Shown: in pieces, positions 1 to 10,459 of the stretch
Layout: each line of letters opens with the position of its first letter
Numbering within the stretch: the stretch's first letter is position 1
Origin: Protopterus annectens
Lineage: Eukaryota > Chordata > Ceratodontiformes > Protopteridae
Length of the DNA stretch: 64,000 nucleotides
Direction: 5' to 3'
NCBI RefSeq assembly: GCF_019279795.1
Contig: NC_056725.1
Location: 1,606,018,793-1,606,082,792, forward strand
Program-made: the position numbers and the translations under genes
Notes under the pieces: generated by a model
Databases searched by the model: none
Told to the model about the DNA's origin: nothing
The model's input: the letters and a program-made list of their open reading frames with translations, nothing else

Positions 1-315
1 CTTTGGTTACGATTCCAGAAGACACGCTGAAGGCAGCATGAGTATTTAGATATTTAATGTAGGCTAATTAGGTATTTCATGCACACTGGTCTGACTCCAA
101 AACAGACTGTACACACTCTAAACAACTAAAATGTGACAAACAGTCAAGTTGACTTAATTTCTGAAATCCTCGGCATATAATTTACATACCTCAAGGAATT
201 CAAGTGAATATTATGGATCATGGCGAAATCTGTAGCAAGCCATCAAAAAATATATAAAACTGCAACCTTCTGTTAATGAATTGCAACAGGCTGTAGTGTT
301 ACTAGCCATAAATGA
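1..315. other. Harbinger 5' flank or leader, no gene seen
   Basis: AT-rich sequence upstream of the recognisable Harbinger transposase. By comparison with the third Harbinger in this window, the missing N-terminal transposase part should lie here, but I cannot read it. Whether the transposon begins inside the window is not resolved; no terminal inverted repeat is identified. Confidence 0.4.
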
Positions 316-1936
316 AGCTGTGGCTCTGCAAACTAGAAGGTAGCCAGCTAGAATCAGAGCACATTCCATCCACTCCTATGGAATGGAGAACTATAATGCA
401 CCAGTTTTGCAGCATCACAAACTTCACCCATGCACTCTGTTTAATAGGTTGCACACACATATCTGTCAAGACACCATTTCACTACGAAGCAGACTGATAC
501 ATGAACGGAAAGGGTCTGCCAGCCATTACTTGCCAGGTTTTGTGTGCAGCAGAAGGCAGCATAACAAACATCACAGCAACACACCCTGGAAGTGTCCAGG
601 ATGCTGACATATTTTATTTATTTATTTATTTTATTTTACATTTGTTTACTGGCAAGGTCTGAATGAACATAGCTGTCCGTTTTCAGTGGAGGCCTTGGGA
701 GAAAAGCTCCAGAACATATGGCAAGATACATTACATAAGATGTTTACATAAGCATTGTGGTTTGGAAAAACAATCAGAAAATATAATATTTAATAAAACA
801 TGATAAAAACAATAAAATATAATAATTGCATAAACATACAGTTAATTAAGTAGAGGTAACATAGAAATTGTAGTGAAGAGAAAAAAAGAAAAATACTAGA
901 CCGTTCATCTGTGAGGAGATATAAACAAGTTAATTTAAGGATGAGTAACATGATAAATGACAGGTCTTTTACTGAATTTAGGGGAGAAATAGTAAATGTA
1001 GGATAGGTGACAAGACAGAGGGGAGTAAGCAACTGGAAGTAGGTATCTAAGGTGAGGTTATATATAATTCATTTGTGGGAGCTTTAATGAAGATGTCAGG
1101 TAATGGGTAAGGGAAAGGCATTAGATTATGTCAGCCCGGTGCTAGGCAGTTGCATGTCCAAGAGTTTTTAGGTGTAACTAAGCTGTTTTTTGAATGTGGT
1201 TTTGTTAGATTAAACCATCACTTTTCGGCCTGTTCGTTAAGGTCAAGTGTAGTATCTGTTCTTATCAGTTTGATATCTGATATATCCCTTATCTGGGGAC
1301 CATATATTAAATTGATTTTTGGAACAGCGAGATGGAATAGGGGCTTGCTCCACCCACTCCACACATCGACCTGGTATTGCAGTGCTTCCAGGAATGGTCC
1401 AAGGGAAATTAGACTGAGGGCTGCATTTCAGCAAGATGACTACCTGAAGGAGTACTACCAGATAAGTGCAGGGTCATAGCTAGGATGAAAGCTAAGGATA
1501 ACCCTCACCGCAATATCTATCCTCACCAAATGTGTTTCTACTCTCCACAACAGATGACTTTGGCTATCGACTTGAGCCATGGCTTATGACACCATACTGT
1601 GAAACATTCAACCCTGCACAGGAGGCCTACAATACAACACATGCAACAACTAGAAACATCACAAAGTATATGTTCAGTGTATTGAAAGCTAGGTTCAGAT
1701 GTCTGGATACATCCGGGGGTGCACTGCATTACACACCTAAAAAGGCAAATGATAACAGTGCGCGTCATGCTACACAACTTGCTCATTACAGGACATGGAG
1801 GTCTTCCAGCAGCAAGTGTGGGGGAACTACTCCAAGAACCTGAGATGTCTGAAGATGATATTCAACAGGTATCAGAGAAGGTGCAGGAGGACATAGGTAA
1901 TAGAAGACACAGGAGTAGGCAATGTAAGGTGTGACC
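316..1936 (+). pseudogene. Harbinger (PIF) transposase, decayed and split by a LINE
   Basis: DDE transposase of the PIF/Harbinger superfamily, a nuclear enzyme that cuts and inserts transposon DNA. About 316-603 reads ITNFTHALCLIGCTHISVK and then PGSVQDAD, matching the family's first D block (GAIDCTHI) and the stretch after the second D. The gene resumes at about 1395 with REIRLRAAFQQDD, GYRLEPWLMTP (about 1570-1600) and FRCLDTSGGALHYTPKK (about 1690-1745). It ends with an acidic tail, EPEMSEDDIQQVSEK. The 604-1385 gap is a LINE inserted in reverse. Stops and frame changes lie throughout, and the usual glutamate region (RTRNVIER in relatives) reads TTRNITKY. It converges on the Myb/SANT gene at 2440-4890, the normal two-gene arrangement. 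It is homologous to the copy at 59.9-60.9 kb. Identification is firm; it is not functional. Confidence 0.85.
604..1385 (-). mobile_element. LINE-X 3' fragment inserted in Harbinger transposase
   Basis: A 5'-truncated LINE in reverse orientation. Its 3' tail, (TTTA)n on the plus strand, starts near 607. It is followed by the tail block that also occurs at 27.2, 41.9 and 46.8 kb (complement of GGAGCTTTTCTCC and CCACTGAAAA). The minus strand around 1150-1380 keeps the end of a reverse transcriptase, with a TTFKKQL C-terminal word. The transposase reads up to the left edge and resumes after the right edge. The flanks TCCAGGATG (592-600) and TCCAGGAATG (about 1389-1398) look like a target-site duplication. 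The exact edges are approximate. Confidence 0.7.
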
Positions 1937-2439
1937 ACAAGTGCAGACTCAGGCAACATGGCGGTCTGGCTGACATCTTTGAATCATGACAAGCCACAAG
2001 TGCCTGAATACACAGACTGAACATTGATGCTCAGGTGTTGCCCCACCACAGCAACACAGATTACATCTAATGGCAATTATCCACTAGATGTACATACTAA
2101 TATCAGACTTAACACCATAGTTATAACATATTACAATATGAACATACGCAAATGTGTCACAAAAGGGATCATCAACTGAGGGCACAACTGACAGAGGTAT
2201 GCATACACACTCAAATTGTTGTATCACAGTATGGAAACAGTAAGGGACACACATGAGTGCTACACATTCCTATCTCTACAATATAATAACATCAAGAAAG
2301 AGAAACTACACAGGACATAATTCAGGAATTTTAACATCAGAAGACACATATCACAGTAAAGTGGTAGGTCAGTAATATGAGCCAGCTATGAGTACTACAC
2401 TGTTGTGCGAACTGTAATGCAGTCTAGGGTGACCTAGGT
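1937..2439. other. Spacer between convergent Harbinger genes
   Basis: No coding capacity is recognised. It aligns by eye with 60906-61030 (shared words around TTATGACAAG and TGATGCTCA), so it is the ancestral interval between transposase and Myb/SANT genes rather than a separate insertion. Confidence 0.5.
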
Positions 2440-3445
2440 GATGTCACACACCAAAGTCCACTCTGTCCAAACCATGTACAGACACGTGTTGCTTAAGTTG
2501 CTACACATGACACATGGATGGGTTGGCAACACCATGATGAAATGAAGGAGCATGACTACGAGTTAAAGGCCTTGTGACTGGCAGGACCACAGCAGAATGG
2601 CTAGCAGTTGCACTCTGCACAGGTTGGATTACAGACAGTGATTCTCAATGGTCAGTGGTGGCTTTGCTGACAGGTAGCCTGCCTCTGCCATGCTGCTATC
2701 TGCTGAGAACAGTCAAGAAATGCAGAATCCTGATGGCAGTATGATATTAATGCAGTAAAATAAAGGACAGGGTTTTGACAGACCATGCCACAGAAACAGA
2801 CTCTCATTCTGAGTAGACAATGCAGCCATAATCTCACTGTGTCAGCACTCTTGTCCTTCATGCATGACATGTAGCTGGTGTACCACATGATCTGTGACAT
2901 AGGCAACTGCAAGGACATCTGACCAATGCATTTGCTGTGACTGTTCATTTGCCTGCAGCAGGAAGTGGACACCCTCTGACACCTGGCCATGCACAACATC
3001 TGTTTGCCTATGTCTACCTCAACACCCTATTTCTGGTTATTATGTGGAACAGCCATCAGCAATAGTCTCAAATGGGGTCTGTTAGTCAACAGGCTTCACC
3101 CTATTCAACATTCACTGTGCCAGCATCCTCCAAATGGCTAAACAAATTGACCTCCACATTTTAGGCTACAGCTGTAGCAACATCATTGTTAACCTCTGGA
3201 TGGACTCTTCATACACCTCAAGATCCTGTATGCCAGAGGCCATACTATTATGATGAGACACATCATTAACCACATCATGATCCCTGGACAGGCTGCTGGT
3301 TGATACAGATAGTCGATGTGCTGCAAGATACAAACATACAGATCAGGATAATGTGCTTACATCATATGATGAATATCATCGAAAACATATGACATATATA
3401 TTTCACTGCAATGTTACAAATAATAATGACTTTACATGAAGTCTA

Positions 3446-3519
<74 letters not shown>

Positions 3520-4890
3520 TTCACAGAATCTACATACATGGAATATATAATTTGGTTACAAGGCCAACATACATGACTTGTGTGAGGAATACAAAAAAAA
3601 AAAACACACACCTGCCAACTCCTCAGGGGGGGATGGTGCTGATGAAGAGGGATGAACTTCAGATATTATAGGGGAAACAACATTAGTGATCACATAACTT
3701 GACACCATTGACCAGCTGAACACAGTTAAAATATACAAAAGGTGTGACATACACTTGCCACATGTACGTGCACTTGATGAAGTTGATTCAGATTAGTCTA
3801 ACAATAGGAAGAAGGACACAGTATTAATGGAGGGTAGCAAGAGGATTAGCAACATTGACAGGTATAAAATATAGTTAATAGTGTACCACTGACAGACTGA
3901 TGCTGTGTAGAGGTTGTGAATTGTGCTGTGGATCCTGCAGTGGGAAAGCAAGGAGAACAGCAACAAAATCATGCATTTAGAAAAAAGAATACTGACAGCA
4001 TCACATATTCAACAGTTACATGTGCTCCAAATACTTATGTGATGGATGTTACAACTGTACATCAGATGGGCCTGTGTTGACAAATATTGACATGTGTCAT
4101 GTGTCACGTGTGCTTCATATTGATGCAAGCTATGACAGGTTTGCTGTAACATACCTGGTCTGCCTGTACCTGAACTTGCACAGTTTGGGCCTCCACTGGA
4201 TGTACCTGTAGAGTACAATGTTAGGTAAATAACAATATAAGAGTAAACAGCAGTACCATGAAATGAGGCTGAGACAATAACAAGGTAGCGATCACAGTAA
4301 CAGTATGGAGATGCTCACCTGCCAGTCCCTGGTTTAGTCCTGAAGTAGATGGACTTGTGAATATTAATGCAAACTGCATTGCAAATTTTGTTTGGATTGC
4401 TCTCTCTGTTACTTTAGTTGAATCATTACATGTTATGAGACTTACCTTCATCATCCTTACCCTGTGTGGATGTGTGTGCATGGCTCAGTACTGCTGCTGT
4501 AAATCAAAAACAGCAATACATGAATATGTATACTAAAGCAATATGCAATGATTGTCTCAATATAAAGTCATGTAATGAAAATAAAGACATAGTTTTTTTG
4601 GCCTGGAACTCCAATTTCAATCCCGTCACTGGGGATTAATCACTCCCCTCTTGCTGTATGTAGTGATCCCAGAAATATTTTGACATCAATGGGAGTCAAG
4701 GCATCCCTCAATCTCTTGTAACGTCTCACTCTTTTGGTTGCTTGAAGGATCATGTCCGAGCAGCATCATCTACAGGCATCATGAGATTGATTGTGACCTT
4801 TAGCTGCACTGATCATGTTGGTGAGGTCGATCGACAATTCTTCTCCAAACCTATCACCTGAGTGGTCTTGGAGTCTCCATCCATGCTGCC
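2440..4890 (-). pseudogene. Harbinger second gene (Myb/SANT-like DNA-binding), decayed
   Basis: Harbingers usually carry a second protein with a Myb/SANT (trihelix) domain that helps the transposase reach the nucleus and the element ends. The minus strand at about 4880-4690 reads GHNQSHDACR then CCSDMILQATKRVRRYKR. This matches the clearer copy at 35.3 kb (GHNRSREACQ, CCSDMISHAANRL). Further pieces match the other copies: a Ser/His-rich exon near 3330-3200, a segment at 2999-2652 homologous to 62850-62530, and a last block near 2450. The pieces are probably exons; splice sites were not assigned. A (TA)n tract lies inside at 3448-3516. Identification rests on comparison with the copies in this window and on family knowledge of the domain. 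Confidence 0.65.
3448..3516. repeat. (TA)n microsatellite
   Basis: About 69 bp of uninterrupted TA dinucleotide, inside the decayed Harbinger second gene. The open frame over it (Tyr-Ile repeats) is an artefact. Confidence 0.97.
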
Positions 4891-7069
4891 GGAGTCAATC
4901 AATTATGATGTAATTTTCCTGGGGGTAGAAGTTGCCACCCCCCCTAGAACAGTTGGCCATCTGAAAGACAGTGATACACACATGATAATATTCCTGCGGG
5001 AGATGTGAACAGCATATGTCAGACATAAACAGTATGCATTGCTGTGCAATGCAAAGTACTGTATAACACTGTCTGTGATAAATATTAATGTGGTAAATGA
5101 GAAGTAACAACAATGTCTTTATACATAACATTTGTAAAGTCAACATGACTTGCAATACCTTTACAGTTTATGAGTGGGACTAGACCCCTTCACACTATAT
5201 GTATGTTGAATGGATGCCCAAAGACAATAGCATCATACCACAGGAGTCTGCTTGCATTTCAGATTAAAATGCTACAGCAAATAACAATTTAAAAACTTAT
5301 GGAAAGCATTTGAAAGCCTCAGAATCCATAGGTGGATGATAGACTGTACGTTTTTTTAGTATATTGAGCTAGTAGTTATAATACCTTTGTTAAGACGCAT
5401 CTTTGAAGAAATATCTGTAACAGCAGCAGGTGTTTCTAAAAATTTAGTTAGGAAACAAAAATTAAGAAATATCGTTAAAATCAACATCACATACTAAGGA
5501 TAGGGATAGTGTCAGAATCTGTGTTTCTGTAGTTAAAACAGAGAGTGCAAGGAAGTATCAGTAAAACATGGGAATAATTCATAAATCAGCCTTCATATAC
5601 TGTTAACATTTGCAATATGTCTGTCTATACAACTGCATATGTGACTGAAATCACTTATTTAAAATAGCAACACCTGCATGCATAAAGTTTAAAACAACAT
5701 CACTCCTGTAACTTATAACAAATTATGTTAAATATGTTGTGTAACAATTAATTTAACCTGGTACTTTTGGAAATTACCAACTTGAAGAGATATATTAACC
5801 ACCAAAACAGAAATGCTACCATAGGAAGGCCTGAGGGGGAGTCAGAGGGGTATTCAGGTTTTTTTTTTCTGTGAGCATAGAAAGAATGGATAAGACAGGG
5901 AAGGAGGAGGGCAAAACAGCAGGTATAAACATTTAATAAATATCACAACACAGAACTGACAAAGGTTAGAAATAGACAGTAAGGAGAGGTAAGGTACACA
6001 GACAGCACACAATCAGATTCTACAACATAGGTAAAGGAAAAATGGGCAAACAGGGTAGGAATGCATGCCTGCCATGGTGCAATGCAGAACTATATATGTA
6101 TCTGTGCACATCTCAGTGCTGAGATGTTGCAAACTGGGTGACAGTCATACCTGAATGTATATGACCAACGGTAGGTGTGTGTTGTAGAAAAATAAATGGA
6201 GATCGCAGTACACAGCTGTTCTTAAATTCAGTCAGCAGTCTGTCAGCAGTGCAAGTGGAAGTCAAGCAGCAGCACTGATGAGCAAATCCAACCAAGCAAA
6301 TGCCGGAGAAGACAAGCAGATGATAGACTAGAACCTCCTATGCTGCATCTGAAAGGCAAAAAAAAAAAACACAGTGTCAAACAACAGCACTGTAGCAAAG
6401 CAAGAATGTCTATGCAATTCACAAATAGGTGTACACAACCCAAACATAGGCAAGATCTAATCGATGTTGTCAAAGACATATGGCATGTCAGAGGCAACAC
6501 AGATGGATTGTGAGGTATACAATGTATATATGTGACATGCAATGGAATAACATGATCTTATCAGAATGAAATGTCAGTACACATACTCATATCAGTCACA
6601 TGGAATATTATTTAAATAGTGAGACATGTACAACTAATACCAGATAAGGAATGCCTGCTTGTGCTGATGAAGGAAGAAAAAAAATTGGGATAATGCAAAA
6701 CATAGAAGTATAATAGGAACGATGATGGAATGCAAACAATTACCAGCACCTTACATGCATATTCCTTGCATGTGTTTGGTGCCCAACACATTAGCACAAG
6801 GTACTATTGCAGCAGAGCAACAACATAACAATGATGATAATGTAGAGGAAGGTAAAGACATGCCGTGTATATGTGCAACATATAGGGCAAAGCTAAAAGT
6901 GTGTGGGAGGGGAACAACACAGGACCACATAAGTGAGGAAATGCCAGCAACAGGAAGGAGCCCAAAATAAAACAAGACAACCTCATCTAAGGGCACACAT
7001 TGTACATGCATGTGATCCCCACATAGGGTGGTCTGGAAGTCCACCAAATCTACATCAAACTTATTTTCC
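4891..7069. other. Unassigned AT-rich DNA
   Basis: No coding domain, long open frame or clear repeat structure is recognised on either strand. The right end of the first Harbinger should fall near the start of this stretch. Short open frames here are below chance-level interest and have no family motif. Confidence 0.5.
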
Positions 7070-7490
7070 ACAAAAGCACAGTAGGAATAAAGAAGCAGAA
7101 GAGGCTCCAATGAGTCCAATGAAATATATTGACACACAAGGCAAATAAAAAATTATAATAACAAAACATATTAACTGGTTCACCGTGTTTTTTGTCCTCA
7201 CCACACTAGGACTCCTTCAGGTTACACAATAGACTAAATATCTCAACTGCGGTCTTTATATACTCTTGATTACTAATTAACAAATAAGACCAACAATTAG
7301 CTTAAAGCTATATTATACATAAAAGGGATACTACTTTTATGTATAATATAGCTTTAAGTTAATTGTCTTATTAGTTAATGCATTTTGTTTTTATAATTTT
7401 TTATTTGTCTTGTGTGTCAATAAATTTCGTTGGACTCATTGGAGCCTCTTCTACTTCATTATTCCTACTGTGCTTTGTGGAAAATATTGT
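7070..7490. repeat. Large inverted repeat (foldback), about 420 bp
   Basis: Outer arms 7070-7168 and 7381-7490 are reverse complements with only a few mismatches, sharing GTGTGTCAAT and TTGGACTCATTGGAGCCTCT. Inner arms 7273-7325 and 7334-7379 are near-perfect complements centred on an 8-bp loop (about 7326-7333), with TATGTATAATATAGCTTTAAG. The left side carries 104 bp (7169-7272) with no partner on the right. This could be an inverted duplication of one unit or a foldback element. I see no transposase or target duplication. Confidence 0.9.
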
Positions 7491-8487
7491 TAGCTTTTGC
7501 TGTAAGCATGATGCTCCTCATTGGTTTTGTGAAATGTCAGACTTATGTCACATGGGCAAACTGCATTCCTGATGGCTATAAGCATGTCTGTGTGCAAATG
7601 AGAAGAACCCAGTAAAGAACAGCAAGATATATAGATGCACAAAATAATCTTCATTGCCACATATACATACTGTCATCCAAACATAATAAAACAGGCACCA
7701 CAGGCACTATTATTGATATAAACAGCACCGTCTGTGTGTAAGACTGAACAAAGGGCAGTTCTGTGAAAAACAGTGCAGCACAAGGGAATGGAATAACTTC
7801 ATACACACAGTTGCAAATTACAAGGGTGTTTGTGTGTTGATCATATTATGTAAATCATTGCATATGTACTACAATTGCATACACATGGGCATGTATGCAA
7901 ATCTGTTTAGGCATGTCATGATACACGCTATTCTCAAAAAGACCTACTACTGACATAAGCAAGATAAAGACAAACAAGGCATTCAGGAATGATGTTAAAT
8001 AAAGCATCACCTCCTCTGTATATTCATTAATTGAACAGTGGATGTCCATGCAGTGTGTGAAGAATAACTGCTCATATATACCAGTCACAGTAATCTGATA
8101 CAGAGTTGCACAATATTTGCCCTTACATGCCACACACAAAGCCATTGTGCCAGTATGACAACATGACATAACAATGGTAGAGAAATCATATAAGCAAGGA
8201 CCTGTTGTGTTGCTGAACAGACAGAAGACAGCAACAACTGATAGAGAAATGGGTATATGAATAACATGCAGATAAATAGAACAGACTCACCTCACTCTGT
8301 TATGTGCGAAGTATGGGAAGAATGCATTTTGTGAGTTGCTGATATCCCACATAAATATACTCTGCAACAACTCATGCAGAACAATTGTGTCTCACTTGCA
8401 TCATGGTGACCCCAACAGTTATATCTGTCACATACAGGGCCAGTGAGTATTGGATATAATAATATTATGCGGCACTACATGCATAAG

Positions 8488-8544
<57 letters not shown>

Positions 8545-9378
8545 GTTAGGAGCAGCACACTTGCCCATATGGAGCAATGTATGCAGTAAGTGCAACATAT
8601 CAAATACGTCCAACTGAGTACCGTGTGTTTAATGTGGTAATGTGTGTAAAACTGAAGCAGCAACTTAATAACACATATGACATGATTTGTGCAGTGTACA
8701 ACAGGAAATACATCAAAAAAGCATGACAGCAATATGCAACACTGAAGAATTGGACCTATACAGTAAATAGCTGGATATGGCAAACTCCATGGTGGCAACA
8801 ATACATAAGTGGATCACACAGACAATACTTATGGTCTGAGGGTTCACCCTGATGGGGTTGAATATCACAAATGATCTCTCTAGCAATATCCCAGGAAGAT
8901 GTGTGCATGTCCCACATTGTGTCCTAGAAGTAGTTCCCCTTCAGCTCCCTCATCTGCATGTGGAAGATATCTGTCATCACATCAAGGATCTGGTTCTGAA
9001 AATCATCTCCCATTCATGGGGTGGGATATCTTCTACAGTAAGTAGCACAAAAGATGGCATGTGCAGGTCCCCGTCTCTTGTTTTCATTAACATTGACCTC
9101 ATTATGGTCATAATCCTGGTCCTCAGTGTTTGAGTTGCCTGGCAGTGGTCTATCATGACATCATCTCCTGTATCCAATAGGAGAATGGCTATGGGTCCAA
9201 CACACTGACAAGGTTAAACATAGTAGAAAAAAATCCTACATACATAATATTCATTCCCCAAAAGCTATGAATACATAACATGTCATGTGTCTCATGAAAC
9301 AGTGCTCAGCACTTGTTCAAAACTTGTTGTTAGCACTAAATATGCTACAAATTACTACAGCACTCAACCTCCCTCTTT
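7491..9378. other. Unassigned DNA
   Basis: No recognised gene. It contains a (CA)n tract at 8491-8543. The stretch 8850-9180 is slightly more GC-rich with two short overlapping open frames on opposite strands, but neither shows a motif I know. It may be an eroded transposon. Confidence 0.45.
8491..8543. repeat. (AC)n microsatellite
   Basis: About 53 bp of pure AC dinucleotide. Overlapping Cys-Val open frames on the minus strand are artefacts. Confidence 0.97.
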
Positions 9379-9459
9379 ACCTAGAGGAAAATAGCTTTCA
9401 TACTTACTTTCCTCACTTGCATAGAGAAAAACAGCTCTTATACTCACTTTCCTCACTTG
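9379..9459. repeat. Two-unit tandem duplication, about 41 bp
   Basis: 9379-9419 and 9420-9459 are two diverged copies, each ending ACTTTCCTCACTTG. A third partial start (CTAGAGGACAGG) follows. It lies just upstream of the CR1 ORF1 and may be a promoter-like 5' UTR repeat or simple local duplication. Confidence 0.75.
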
Positions 9460-9514
9460 TCTAGAGGACAGGCATGTCCAAGGGTCAGCTCCCAGTGTTC
9501 TCTCCTGTCTATAT

Positions 9515-10459
9515 GATGAATCTGGGCAATGTAGCAAATGTCTCATGTACACAGACAACCCTCTCCTCCTACCAACCAACACCATAACCTGTGAGAGATG
9601 CACTTATCTAGCCAAACTGAAGGTAAAGCTCTCTCCAAGCAAGACTGAACTTGACAGTCAAGAGGAGAAGGTAAACACTTGCACAACACCATACTAATCA
9701 CATAGTCCCACTAAACCTACACCACCAAAATCCACACATAGAAACAGAAAAACATTCACAGAGGCTCTCAATAATAATCTGCTCAAGCAACAGAGACCTC
9801 CAAAGCAGAAATGCAAGCAACCTTCACCCCACAACACAACCCAAATGACACATAGCCCACAGACTCAGTGTGCCAATAAACCACAGCCAATAAGGCAAAA
9901 CAACGTACCCAACACACTAGTCATAGGTGACTCTATAGTCAGGCACACTGATGTCCCACTCACCAGGCTAAACAAGGAGAAGGTTACTGTCAGCTGCCTG
10001 TCGGGTGCCATGATCCACCACATAATCCACGCACTAAGGTCACTCCACAAGTACAAATATGACTCTGTCATTGTCCATGTTGGTGTGAATGACCTGAGAT
10101 GTACCTCCCTGGACTACATGAAAAGAGACATGGATGAGCTCTCCGATCTAGTAGCCCAGGCAGGTATGACCCTAGCCCTGAATAGCATCTTGCCATCGCC
10201 CAAAATGATACTGCAGTACAAGGACAAAATGATTGACTTCAACAATTGGCTAAGCTTCTGGTGTCATTCTAAGAGGATCCAGTACCTGTCTGCCTAGGAC
10301 TACATGGTTGACAGACCACGATGCTTTGCCAGAGATGGCCGGTACCTGTCTCCTCTGCGATTCCGGATACTGGCTAAGGGTCTTGCCCCCCCTGTAGTGC
10401 TTTTTTTAGGCAAGGTTCAAATGACAAATTCACCACAGGAACAGGCAAGCAAAAACTGA
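9515..10459 (+). pseudogene. CR1 copy 1 ORF1: zinc-like motif plus SGNH esterase
   Basis: The N-terminus reads QCSKCLMYTDNPLLL then TCERCTYL, a CxxC...CxxC pair also seen in copies 2 and 3. After a basic Pro/Gln/Lys-rich linker comes the esterase: NTLVIGDSIVRHTD (GDS block with the nucleophile Ser, about 9923-9950), VIVHVGVNDL (GxND block, about 10070-10100), and ARDGRYLS, where the DxxH block of relatives has His (here Tyr). In CR1 biology the esterase is needed for retrotransposition but its substrate is unclear. The frame has an early stop at 10295-10297 but otherwise stays in phase with the continuation through a T-run at 10401-10407 to a TGA at 10457-10459. An upstream stop lies in the linker. 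ORF2 begins in the -1 frame across the T-run. Confidence 0.85.
10402..10408 (+). promoter_or_regulatory. Candidate -1 ribosomal frameshift site (T TTT TTA)
   Basis: The heptamer is phased as X XXY YYZ in the ORF1 frame (codons CTT TTT TTA GGC). ORF1 reads on 48 nt to TGA at 10457. The -1 frame reads through GCT TTT TTT AGG into the ORF2 start region, RAMLLNARHLNLKMHSL. Copy 2 shows the same phase relation at 38722-38716. U UUU UUA is an established slippery sequence; its use here is inferred. Confidence 0.65.

Noticed and set aside
6190-6215. Another hairpin-MITE core (GGAGATCGCAGTACA)
   Set aside because: Only one short word matches. No G/C hairpin, arms or GGGTC end are nearby.
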